Source: a virus
Direction: 5' to 3' (one strand)
Length of the DNA: 24,376 nucleotides
Virus record (IMG/VR): IMGVR_UViG_3300024475_000251
Location: 1 to 24,376 of that record
Numbering within the stretch: position 1 is the first letter of the stretch; each line of letters opens with the position of its first letter. Positions 15,040 through 21,081 of the stretch are shown here, in pieces. Under the pieces are notes generated by a model. The model made no database searches. It was not told the origin of the DNA and worked only from the letters and a program-made list of their open reading frames with translations. Position numbers and translations under genes: made by a program.

Positions 15040-15815
15040 TATGCTCTCTTTTCTCTGCCTACTGGTGCTTCTTCGCCGCCCTGTGCTGCAGGTGCTGCTG
15101 CAAACTCATCTTCAATTGGCTCTTCAATTGGTTCCATGTCTGCTACATCATCCATGTCCATGCCCATTGGTTCTGCAGGTGCATCGCCAACTAGTACACG
15201 AGTTGCATTGTCTGCTGCAACACGATCATTTTTCATTGTGTCCAAAGTGTTCTGTAGTGCGCCTGTCATTCCTGCAACAAACTGATCTGCAATGTCCGAA
15301 CCCATTTCATCACGGATCTTATCTGCTACTGGTGCTAGTTCTTCGTTAAGCATTTCGCCTACATCTTGAATCATTGCATCGTACTTGTCAACCATGCTCT
15401 TAGCAGCCATGATCAATTCGCTTGACTCAACTGCGCCTTCGTTCATCTTCTTTTTCTTTTTGCCGTAAGAACCTTCGTCTGCTTTCTCTTTTTTATCTTT
15501 AGCAGCCTTTTTCATTGGCTCTTTAGTATCACCATCTTTGTCAAGATCTAAAAAGTCTGGCTTTGCTTTCTTTTCAGCGATGTGCTTAGTAAGTGCCTCA
15601 AGTGCAATCTTCATCTCATAATACTTTGTACGAGTTTGACTTGCACTACCTAGTTTACTTTCATAGATAGCCATCTGGTCACTGAGGTTCTTGTGTAGAC
15701 GCTGCGCTTTTGTTTCACTTAGATTGTCTAAGTCTAGCGCATATCCAAATACACGTTTTGCTAATTGGTTTACTTTTGATGCACTTGGTGCAGGTACGAG
15801 TTCGTTAAGGTTCAT
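15039..15815 (-). CDS. Charged scaffold-like protein with EF-hand-like loop
   Basis: The 258-residue protein begins MNLNELVPAPSASK and has a helical first 90 residues. DLDKDGDTKEPM (about residues 95-106) follows, matching the DxDxDG part of a calcium-binding loop but lacking the final glutamate. A lysine-rich stretch (KKAAKDKKEKADEGSYGKKKKK) then leads to a helical segment (about 130-200) and an acidic Met/Asp/Glu/Pro tail. The high charge and disorder suit a prohead core or scaffold protein. It has its own late box and the ribosome site AAAGGGAAG. It is the first gene of the series running to 13322. Confidence 0.7.
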   Translation of the reverse strand: MNLNELVPAPSASKVNQLAKRVFGYALDLDNLSETKAQRLHKNLSDQMAIYESKLGSASQTRTKYYEMKIALEALTKHIAEKKAKPDFLDLDKDGDTKEPMKKAAKDKKEKADEGSYGKKKKKMNEGAVESSELIMAAKSMVDKYDAMIQDVGEMLNEELAPVADKIRDEMGSDIADQFVAGMTGALQNTLDTMKNDRVAADNATRVLVGDAPAEPMGMDMDDVADMEPIEEPIEDEFAAAPAAQGGEEAPVGREKRA

Positions 15816-15840
15816 GGTTCTTCCCTTTAAATTATATAGT

Positions 15841-15848
15841 GTATTTAT
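15841..15848 (-). promoter_or_regulatory. Late promoter for the 15815 operon
   Basis: The minus strand reads ATAAATACACTATA, a strong late-type match. It lies 26 nt before the ATG and next to the stop codon of the gene upstream, with a normal leader containing AAAGGGAAG. Confidence 0.75.
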
Positions 15849-16276
15849 TAAACTGAAATGGTTTTGAGTAATTGTGTGAGCGCACTATCTGCTTGCTGAA
15901 GGCGGGGCATGTCTGCACTGATGCGGTGACTCATGATATTTTTGCGCACTTGATTGCTGTTACGCAAATGATAGTGGTAGAAGTCTATGTCTGTTTTAAT
16001 TTTTTGCAGTTTACGATCTAGTTCTTTTATTGTTTTTGCTTTGTTTGCGTCATTGCGTAGCAAGCACAGGGCATATCCCACTGCACTTTTACGTCTATAA
16101 AAACTCTCATCTTTGCATATCCACTCACCGTAAAGATTTTCAATGACAATGTCATTGACTTTTACAGCGCCATGTTCAAGTTTGCTGATTCTTATTTCAG
16201 GAGTGAAATCAAGTAAGCGATCAATACGTTGATGTAGAGTTTGCTGCCTTGGAAAGTTTATAATAGATGCTGTCAT
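15848..16276 (-). CDS. Small basic helical protein, unknown
   Basis: The 142-residue protein starts at ATG 16276 and overlaps the gene upstream by 56 nt. It has a beta-type segment (ISKLEHGAVKVNDIVIENLYGEWICKD is cut by charged turns) followed by a helical basic region (KAKTIKELDRKLQKIK and on). The length of the overlap is unusual, but the frame keeps a consistent composition. No family is recognised. Confidence 0.65.
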   Translation of the reverse strand: MTASIINFPRQQTLHQRIDRLLDFTPEIRISKLEHGAVKVNDIVIENLYGEWICKDESFYRRKSAVGYALCLLRNDANKAKTIKELDRKLQKIKTDIDFYHYHLRNSNQVRKNIMSHRISADMPRLQQADSALTQLLKTISV

Positions 16277-16448
16277 CGTGCTTTTGCCTTGTTAGAATAG
16301 ATTTTTCAGTTAAGCGGCGTGCCACTTGTTGTTGTCTCTCACTTAAATCTCTCTTATTGACAGGACCCTTGCTCATTGTCTCAATGAGATCCTGCTCCTC
16401 CTTGGTTACAAAAGTCTGAAGACCACTTGTAAATTCTACAAAACGCAT
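16221..16448 (-). CDS. Small protein with capsid-targeting-like N-terminus
   Basis: The 75-residue product begins MRFVEFTSGLQTF and is otherwise charged and helical (EEQDLIETMSKG, RDLSERQQQVARRL), with a short beta-type end. The middle could be a winged-helix-like DNA-binding unit, but this is only an impression. The ATG overlaps the stop of the gene upstream in a TAATG junction. The N-terminus matches the M-R-F-x-E pattern shared by several genes here. Confidence 0.65.
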   Translation of the reverse strand: MRFVEFTSGLQTFVTKEEQDLIETMSKGPVNKRDLSERQQQVARRLTEKSILTRQKHDDSIYYKLSKAANSTSTY

Positions 16449-16732
16449 TATCGTAAACTGCTTACGTTAACGTCAACCATTGCACCTTTTGCACGGCGAA
16501 TCAAGTTCGCTCTGTCTGCAGGTGTTAGTTCATCTGTAATCTGTATCATACCGTTAGGTCCTGACAGATCTATTTTTTTATCGCTTAGATTCATCGTAAA
16601 TGTAATACGTGGATCATTTGGATCAGCAAATGTTGCAGTAAAGCCTTGTGTGCCTGTTAGAATATACTGTGCTTCGTTTAACTGTACATGTTTACCTACG
16701 GTTATACCATACTGTGCTTCTAATATTTTCAT
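16448..16732 (-). CDS. Small protein with capsid-targeting-like N-terminus, beta-rich
   Basis: The 94-residue product begins MKILEAQYGITVG, followed by strand-like repeats (QYILTGTQGFTATFAD, RITFTMNLSDKKIDLSG, GMIQITDEL) and a helical end (PADRANLIRRAKGAM). It starts in an ATGA overlap with the basic-protein gene. It is probably a small virion component. No homologue is recognised. Confidence 0.65.
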   Translation of the reverse strand: MKILEAQYGITVGKHVQLNEAQYILTGTQGFTATFADPNDPRITFTMNLSDKKIDLSGPNGMIQITDELTPADRANLIRRAKGAMVDVNVSSLR

Positions 16733-16998
16733 CTGCTTGCCTTGTTTAGTGCTGCTACACGTTTACTTGCTGGATTAACTCTTTTTGTTTTCTTTGATTT
16801 GCGTGCCATTCTTGCGCCCAAGCGTGCCTTAGTCATCTTTAACTTGATACGCTTTTTAATATCTGGTGCTGCAAAGCACTGTGCTGGTGAACTTACTATA
16901 CGGCTTTTGCGTCTGCCGCTGGTGCAACGAAACTTGCGGACAACTTTGTTGCCTCGTTTTGCCCATGCCATACCTTCAGTAAGTTCGCTTAAAATCAT
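16729..16998 (-). CDS. Very basic small protein with likely prohead-protease site
   Basis: The 89-residue protein is dominated by Lys and Arg (RRKSR, IKKRIKLKMTKAR, ARKSKKTKR) and has two cysteines (25 and 41). It looks like a DNA-condensing protein. The N-terminus MILSELTEGMAWAKRG contains L-T-E followed by G, which fits the cleavage rule of the T4 prohead protease gp21 ([LI]-x-E before A, G or S). It was probably made for the head interior. A box ATAAATAC ends 3 nt before the ATG and there is no Shine-Dalgarno sequence, as at the PAAR gene. Confidence 0.75.
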   Translation of the reverse strand: MILSELTEGMAWAKRGNKVVRKFRCTSGRRKSRIVSSPAQCFAAPDIKKRIKLKMTKARLGARMARKSKKTKRVNPASKRVAALNKASR

Positions 16999-17001
16999 AC
17001 T

Positions 17002-17009
17002 GTATTTAT
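17002..17009 (-). promoter_or_regulatory. Late-promoter-like box 3 nt from start of the basic-protein gene
   Basis: The minus strand reads ATAAATACAGTATG, ending in the start codon. This is the same 14-base sequence found at the PAAR gene (4813-4826). Normal box-to-start geometry would place the RNA start at or within the ATG. Confidence 0.6.
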
Positions 17010-17016
17010 GCTTGTA

Positions 17017-17271
17017 TTATTTTGTTAGTAAAACAAATAGTAGTGCGCCAACCGCGCTTGTTAGGACACCGATAACAGCAATGCCCCAGTTGATTAGTTG
17101 TTGTTGCCTGTCAGTTTTCAGGCGGATCATCATGTCTCGCAGTTCTGAGAGTGTTTGTTCAAACTTCTCCATGCGAGCACCCATACCTTTGAGTTCTCTC
17201 ACGAGTGTAGTGTACCTTTCGCTGCACAAGTCTACATGTGCTTCTAAAGACTCTTTTTCAAGTTCTGACAT
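17017..17271 (-). CDS. Coiled-coil protein with C-terminal membrane anchor
   Basis: The 84-residue protein begins MSELEKESLEAHVDLC. Residues 1-57 form a heptad-like helix (YTTLVRELKGMGARMEKF and on), and residues 60-82 a single transmembrane helix (INWGIAVIGVLTSAVGALL), leaving a two-residue tail. This topology resembles small phage holin- or spanin-like accessory proteins, but no direct lysis evidence is present. A 6-bp hairpin (17277-17296) sits just before its TTAGGA ribosome site. Confidence 0.75.
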   Translation of the reverse strand: MSELEKESLEAHVDLCSERYTTLVRELKGMGARMEKFEQTLSELRDMMIRLKTDRQQQLINWGIAVIGVLTSAVGALLFVLLTK

Positions 17272-17276
17272 TCCTA

Positions 17277-17296
17277 ATCACCTACCTTGGGGTGAT
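17277..17296 (-). promoter_or_regulatory. Hairpin in the leader of the coiled-coil membrane gene
   Basis: ATCACC and GGTGAT form a perfect 6-bp stem with an 8-nt loop, directly followed on the minus strand by TTAGGAATG, which holds the ribosome site and start. The hairpin could modulate access of the ribosome. The rest of the gap 17297-17373 shows no gene. Confidence 0.4.
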
Positions 17297-17370
17297 GTCT
17301 AGATTTTCTATTGCCTTGTTATGTGCCTATAAGTGTTTTTTATGTGTGCCTAATGTTCTAGCATCATTGT

Positions 17371-17378
17371 TATTTATT
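17371..17378 (-). promoter_or_regulatory. Weak late-promoter-like box
   Basis: The minus strand reads AATAAATA followed by ACAATG. It overlaps the stop of the 155-residue gene and would give a leader of roughly 90 nt for the coiled-coil membrane gene. It lacks the usual C after the box, so confidence is modest. Confidence 0.4.
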
Positions 17379-17841
17379 TGAGAGTGGGTGCAGGGAAAAA
17401 CTGTATGTTAATTAATTCAGAGTTGCTAGTGTGGAATACACTGGGTTCTAGTTTAATAGTTTCAGTAAGATCGGGTATTACTGGTACTAGATCAAACAGA
17501 CCAAGTAGTGTATCGCAGTCCAGTACATCTGCTCGTTCACTGCCAATGGCAAACACCCAAAAGCGTGTATCTGGTCTAAGCATTTCAACTACAAACTGGT
17601 GCTGCTTGCCCATGCGTTTAAATAGTTCACTGCCCACAAAGTTATCATCTGCATTGTAAAAATGTTCCTCTGGAAGCTGTAGTATAACAGGCTGTGTTTG
17701 TAGTCCAAAGATTTGTAGCACAGTCTCCCAGTTACGCTGCTGATTGCGAGCTAGATTTTCACCTCTAGTTACACCTGTGCATGTAACGTCTACAAAACTT
17801 ACACCATAAACTGCACTGGGCATATCAAATACTGCGCCCAT
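17374..17841 (-). CDS. Unknown beta-rich protein
   Basis: The 155-residue product begins MGAVFDMPSAVYGVSFVDVTCTG. It has alternating strand-like segments (PVILQLPEEHF, HQFVVEMLRPDTRFWVFAIGSE) and a C-terminal acidic stretch with many Leu and Val. It overlaps the ParB-like gene by 17 nt and is co-transcribed with it. No domain is recognised; the lack of signal peptide and the context suggest a virion or morphogenesis protein. Confidence 0.65.
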   Translation of the reverse strand: MGAVFDMPSAVYGVSFVDVTCTGVTRGENLARNQQRNWETVLQIFGLQTQPVILQLPEEHFYNADDNFVGSELFKRMGKQHQFVVEMLRPDTRFWVFAIGSERADVLDCDTLLGLFDLVPVIPDLTETIKLEPSVFHTSNSELINIQFFPAPTLK

Positions 17842-18253
17842 GCTTGCCTCCGTGTAGTGGATCTTTTTCTCTGAGTTGTTCGCCTAGTTTAAGCAGCGTG
17901 TTTACATCATCAAACAGTATTGCATCTGCACTTGTGTATCCCATGAACTTTAAACACTTGAGTCTGTTGCTACCAGTCTTTAGTGCCCAGATCATACCAT
18001 CTTCATTTACAACTGGAGGATTTATTCCGGGCCATGATTCACTTTTACCGAACCAGCCTTTAAACTTAGTGTTCCACCATTCAGGAGTAACTTTGTAGTA
18101 TAGTAAAGGATACCACATGCCATCATCCATCACTTTAGGCAAGTCACGCCAATACCAACGATTGTCCTTGCGGGCACTCATTGGACTTAGTTTGCTTAGT
18201 TCAACTGTGTGTATGCCGGGATGGTCTTGCCAAATACTGCTTGCATGTTTCAT
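17825..18253 (-). CDS. ParB/Srx-like fold protein
   Basis: The 142-residue protein has the order seen in ParB-like N-terminal domains: a conserved strand with ELSKLSP (about 18-24), RDLPKVMDDGMWYPLLYY (36 on), then NEDGMIWALKTGSNRLKCLK and FMGYTSADAILFDD. The GSNRLKCLKFMGY part parallels the GxxR-x-x-A-x-x-x-x-G box of ParB/sulfiredoxin proteins, which bind nucleotide or DNA. The usual nuclease Arg context is only partly kept. Its role in the phage is unknown. It has a late box 8 nt upstream and follows a strong terminator. Confidence 0.6.
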   Translation of the reverse strand: MKHASSIWQDHPGIHTVELSKLSPMSARKDNRWYWRDLPKVMDDGMWYPLLYYKVTPEWWNTKFKGWFGKSESWPGINPPVVNEDGMIWALKTGSNRLKCLKFMGYTSADAILFDDVNTLLKLGEQLREKDPLHGGKHGRSI

Positions 18254-18260
18254 TATAACA

Positions 18261-18268
18261 GTATTTAA
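18261..18268 (-). promoter_or_regulatory. Late-promoter-like box (TTAAATAC)
   Basis: The minus strand reads TTAAATACTGTTATAATG before the ParB-like gene, 7 nt from the true ATG, so the leader would be very short. It lies just after the terminator of the gene upstream, as expected for an independent transcript. Confidence 0.55.
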
Positions 18269-18273
18269 CTCAT

Positions 18274-18304
18274 AAAAAAAGCGCCACTTAAAAAGTGACG
18301 CTTT
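18274..18304 (-). terminator. Rho-independent terminator after the 83-residue gene
   Basis: The minus strand forms an 11-bp stem, AAGCGTCACTT with AAGTGGCGCTT (one G-U pair), around a 3-nt loop, followed by a run of seven T. On the plus strand the same pair becomes an A-C mismatch, so it is optimised for minus-strand RNA. It separates the small virion-protein genes from the ParB-like operon. Confidence 0.85.
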
Positions 18305-18322
18305 AATAATTGGTAGTCTAAA

Positions 18323-18574
18323 TTATGCTACAGTAAATGTTGCTACTAGTGAAACACCACTAATTGCTTCTGCGCCACCTGGTCCACCTTGAACCATAAT
18401 GTGGTTGCCGTCTGCTACACCTTCAACTGCTGCAATTGTACCAAAGTACTCTTCTGCAATCTGCTGAGCTGCTGCTGCTGTTGTGATTGTACCTGTTGCA
18501 ACTGCATAAATGTATGTTGTTGGTCCTAGACCACTACCGGCTGTAACTGTTGCGTTAGTTGTAATTCTAGCCAT
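18323..18574 (-). CDS. Small abundant-type virion protein (possible decoration protein)
   Basis: The 83-residue product begins MARITTNATVTAGSGLGPTT and is rich in Ala, Gly, Thr and Val, with no Cys, a beta-type make-up and a VSLVATFTVA end. It has its own late box, a strong AAGGAG ribosome site and a terminator. Together these imply high expression, as for capsid decoration or head-fibre proteins. Its initiation region is identical over 18 nt to that of the 133-residue gene. No family is recognised. Confidence 0.7.
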   Translation of the reverse strand: MARITTNATVTAGSGLGPTTYIYAVATGTITTAAAAQQIAEEYFGTIAAVEGVADGNHIMVQGGPGGAEAISGVSLVATFTVA

Positions 18575-18618
18575 TTTCTTATCTCCTTAAACGATGTATC
18601 TCTACACCTCTATTGTAA

Positions 18619-18626
18619 GTATTTAT
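18619..18626 (-). promoter_or_regulatory. Late promoter for the 83-residue gene
   Basis: The minus strand reads ATAAATACTTACAATA, a good late match, 44 nt before the ATG. The leader contains AAGGAGATAAGAAA, a strong ribosome site. Confidence 0.75.
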
Positions 18627-18631
18627 GTATC

Positions 18632-19033
18632 TTATACGAATTCTAAGCCGCTAGTAGTAACTGTTGTACCACTGACGTCTACTGTATTTGCGCCAACTGA
18701 ACCGCCTAGTGCGCGGATAGCTGTTTGCAATGTTCCTGTTGTCCATGCACCTGCTGGGTAAACTGCTACACTGATTTGACCAGTTGCATCACCTTCTACC
18801 TGATACATTTCTACATTGCCTTTTGTTTCAATTGCTTGCATGATTGCTACAACTGACTCTGCCGCGTCTAGTTCGTTAGTAATATCAACAACTTCTGCTG
18901 AACCGTTAGTTACAATAATTTTGAAAAAGTCCAGTTCTGGACCGTTTAGAATCACTAGTTCGTCTGCAGAAATTGCGCCTGCTGGTGAACCGTGTGCTTT
19001 TGCGTTTCCGTTTACACGAGTTACGTCTGCCAT
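18632..19033 (-). CDS. Small virion-type protein, unknown
   Basis: The 133-residue product begins MADVTRVNGNAKAHGSPAG and has strand-like segments (ELVILNGPELDFFKIIVTNG, NVEMYQVEGDATGQISVAVY) and a Thr/Val/Gly-rich end, typical of surface proteins with a beta fold. It has its own late box and an AGGAGATAAG leader, shared with the next gene. That gene arrangement suggests parallel high-level synthesis of two small structural proteins. The function is unknown. Confidence 0.7.
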   Translation of the reverse strand: MADVTRVNGNAKAHGSPAGAISADELVILNGPELDFFKIIVTNGSAEVVDITNELDAAESVVAIMQAIETKGNVEMYQVEGDATGQISVAVYPAGAWTTGTLQTAIRALGGSVGANTVDVSGTTVTTSGLEFV

Positions 19034-19074
19034 TTTCTTATCTCCTATTAATGCAAGTCTATTCTTGCTTAGAA

Positions 19075-19082
19075 GTATTTAT
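19075..19082 (-). promoter_or_regulatory. Late promoter for the 133-residue gene
   Basis: The minus strand reads ATAAATACTTCTAAG, 41 nt before the ATG at 19033 and just after the end of the upstream gene, with AGGAGATAAG in the leader. Confidence 0.75.
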
Positions 19083-19096
19083 TAAGAAAAGGTAAT

Positions 19097-19765
19097 TTAT
19101 CCTGTGAAACTACTACGTCCGATTGCATAACCTGCCGCAAAGCCTGCGGCTGCTTTTGCCCAAGTCGGTAAACCTTTTTTCTCATCTGGAATAAGTTTTT
19201 TGTCTTTAATAGTACCCATATACTTTTTACTAATATCACTGCGGAACTTACCATCTACACGCTGACTGTTGACCATTCTGGCACTTAATGCAGTGCGTTC
19301 GCCAGCATTGCTTCTGTTGTAGTCGGCACTTACACGTCTTGCTGCTTTTAGGAAACTACTGTCAATGCCCAAATTCTTTTGCTGGCGCATAAGAAATGTT
19401 CTATCCATTGCTTGATTTGTTCTGCCGGCTGCAATGTCACGCAAATAACGTTTAAATCCTAGCTCGTCAAAACTTACGTTGCCGCCGCTTGTAACACCTT
19501 GGTACTTGCCGGGATTGTTAATAATGCTTGCAAGGTTATGTAGATCAGTGCCGCCTGGTTTTACACTGCTAAAGTTCATAAACTTTAGTGTATCTTTTGC
19601 ATACTTTTTTGCAAATGCTGGATTTTCAAAACGCATCTGCTGCAACATAAGCAGTTGTTCAAAGAAACTTTCTCCAACATCTGTCATGTCTCTTCCAACT
19701 GTGTCTGCTGCACTGCGAATATAACGTGCTTCTGTAATTTCTTCTCTGATAAATTCAAATGCCAT
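19097..19765 (-). CDS. Probable internal or structural protein with capsid-targeting-like N-terminus
   Basis: The 222-residue protein begins MAFEFIREEITEARYIRS. I-T-E followed by A fits the T4 prohead-protease rule, with cleavage after E12. The body is helical and basic (FFEQLLMLQQMRFENPAF, KNLGIDSSFLKAARR and on), and the C-terminus has a Gly/Ala-rich hydrophobic stretch (WAKAAAGFAAGYAIGRS) like a glycine-zipper membrane segment. It starts in a TAATG overlap after the 438-residue gene. It may be carried in the head and act on a membrane after injection; this is inference. Confidence 0.7.
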   Translation of the reverse strand: MAFEFIREEITEARYIRSAADTVGRDMTDVGESFFEQLLMLQQMRFENPAFAKKYAKDTLKFMNFSSVKPGGTDLHNLASIINNPGKYQGVTSGGNVSFDELGFKRYLRDIAAGRTNQAMDRTFLMRQQKNLGIDSSFLKAARRVSADYNRSNAGERTALSARMVNSQRVDGKFRSDISKKYMGTIKDKKLIPDEKKGLPTWAKAAAGFAAGYAIGRSSFTG

Positions 19766-21081
19766 TATCTTAACCTTATGACTTTCTTTGGTGGACCTTT
19801 GCGCCAGCCTGTATAGAATACGTCTTGATCCTTATAAGGATCTGTTTTATTTTTTGGTTTGGCAGGCGGTACTACAACTGGTGGAGGAGTAACCGGTGGC
19901 GCAACTGCTGTCTGTGGTTGTGCAATCGTTGTTGCAACTGTATCTGTTTGTGCTTGTGTTTGTGTCGTTGCCTGGGTATTTGCTACTGTGCCTGTCTCTG
20001 CACCTGTTCCTGCTTGTGCGCCTGTGCCTGTCTCTGCACCTGTTCCTGCTTGTGCGCCAGCACCAGCCTGTGTGCCAGTGCCACTAGTAGTGCCTGAAGT
20101 AGCACCCGGTACTCCTTGGCCTGCTTCGTCACCTGGTCTAACAACAGGTGGAGCAATAGGCTTGGATATTGTTTTATCATCTGGTTTTGTTGTTGGACCA
20201 GATTTAGGAGGTGCACCTGGAATGCCATCCTTTGACCAATCTGTGCGTCCTCCTGGTTTCGGCAAGTCGCTACTTTGAGGAGGCACAGTTGAAGGTTTAA
20301 CATCATCCTCACCACCAAACAATCCACCTACTGCGCCTGCAACAGTATTAAAGACACCGCCAACTGCATCGCCTGCACGATCCAACCAACTAGGACCGCT
20401 TTTATCAATACTGCCAGCACTAGGTTTACTAATAGTAGTGCCAGGTGCGCTTATATCATCAACTTGTCCTGTTACAGGTTTGCCTGTGACTTTACCCATG
20501 TCTTTGTATGGAACAAAACCTCGTTTGTCTTTACTCAATACCCCGCCTGCATCAGGGCTTACTTTGTATGTTTTACCGCCGATATTTACCACTGTGCCAT
20601 CTTTTAACCTTGGCAATGCTTTCTGTGCGTTTGCTTGACTGTCAAATCTAGTAATATTACTTACAATTACATCGCCTATCTTTTTTTGAATCGCTTGTGC
20701 TGTTTCTTTGCGGCGTAACATACCATTTTTATCTTTTACATAGTCACTGGGTTGTGCTGGCTTGTTGCCTGTAGTGCTACCACCTGTCATCCAATCCCAT
20801 GCACTTGAAAATGCACTTGCTATAGGAAAGGCTACATCGCCTACTTTACTAGGATCTTTAGGAAGTGCACCTGCATCTTGCCCTTGTTTAATTTGTTTTC
20901 CAAATTCATTTGCTTGTGATGGATTGTTTTTAATCCAACGATCAATATTTCTCGCTGTTTCTGGATTGCCAGCGACCATTGCTCCGCCTGCAGCAAGCAG
21001 TGCTAGAATATAAGGAGCAAGAGCAACTACTGCTACTTCATCTACACGCTGTCGAGGTTCTTTAAACTCTCTTAGTCTCAT
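19765..21081 (-). CDS. Low-complexity protein with hydrophobic segment and capsid-targeting-like N-terminus
   Basis: The 438-residue protein begins MRLREFKEPRQRVDEVAVV, with a hydrophobic stretch at about 16-37 (VVALAPYILALLAAGGAMV). The middle has charged linkers, a second Gly/Ala/Val hydrophobic segment near 240 (AVGGVFNTVAGAVGGLFGG) and a long Pro/Thr/Gly/Ala region. A near-perfect repeat (GTGAQAGTGAET) is encoded by a 36-bp tandem repeat in the C-terminal third. The last residues are basic (RKGPPKKVIRLR). It is coupled by TAATG junctions on both sides. It could be an injected, membrane-active or flexible-linker virion protein; no enzyme motif is seen. Confidence 0.65.
   Translation of the reverse strand: MRLREFKEPRQRVDEVAVVALAPYILALLAAGGAMVAGNPETARNIDRWIKNNPSQANEFGKQIKQGQDAGALPKDPSKVGDVAFPIASAFSSAWDWMTGGSTTGNKPAQPSDYVKDKNGMLRRKETAQAIQKKIGDVIVSNITRFDSQANAQKALPRLKDGTVVNIGGKTYKVSPDAGGVLSKDKRGFVPYKDMGKVTGKPVTGQVDDISAPGTTISKPSAGSIDKSGPSWLDRAGDAVGGVFNTVAGAVGGLFGGEDDVKPSTVPPQSSDLPKPGGRTDWSKDGIPGAPPKSGPTTKPDDKTISKPIAPPVVRPGDEAGQGVPGATSGTTSGTGTQAGAGAQAGTGAETGTGAQAGTGAETGTVANTQATTQTQAQTDTVATTIAQPQTAVAPPVTPPPVVVPPAKPKNKTDPYKDQDVFYTGWRKGPPKKVIRLR
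19987..20058 (-). repeat. 36-bp tandem repeat (two full copies) in coding sequence
   Basis: Two identical copies, at 19987-20022 and 20023-20058, encode a 12-residue unit (GAQAGTGAETGT type) inside the 438-residue protein. A degraded third copy (agcaccagcctgtgtgcc) follows at about 20059-20076. Being a multiple of three, gain or loss of units would keep the frame and vary linker length. Confidence 0.8.

Noticed and set aside
14873-15349. Plus-strand Leu/Ser/Cys-rich frame of 158 codons
   Set aside because: It is antisense to coupled, charged minus-strand genes and has a composition expected of shadow translation.
19981-20080. CRISPR-like repeat
   Set aside because: The repeat units are directly adjacent with no spacers and stay in one reading frame, so it is a coding tandem repeat.
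19825-20278. Long plus-strand Cys- and Pro-rich frames opposite the 438-residue gene
   Set aside because: They are mirror products of the Gly/Ala/Thr repeat region, without start signals; the minus-strand frame is coupled to its neighbours.
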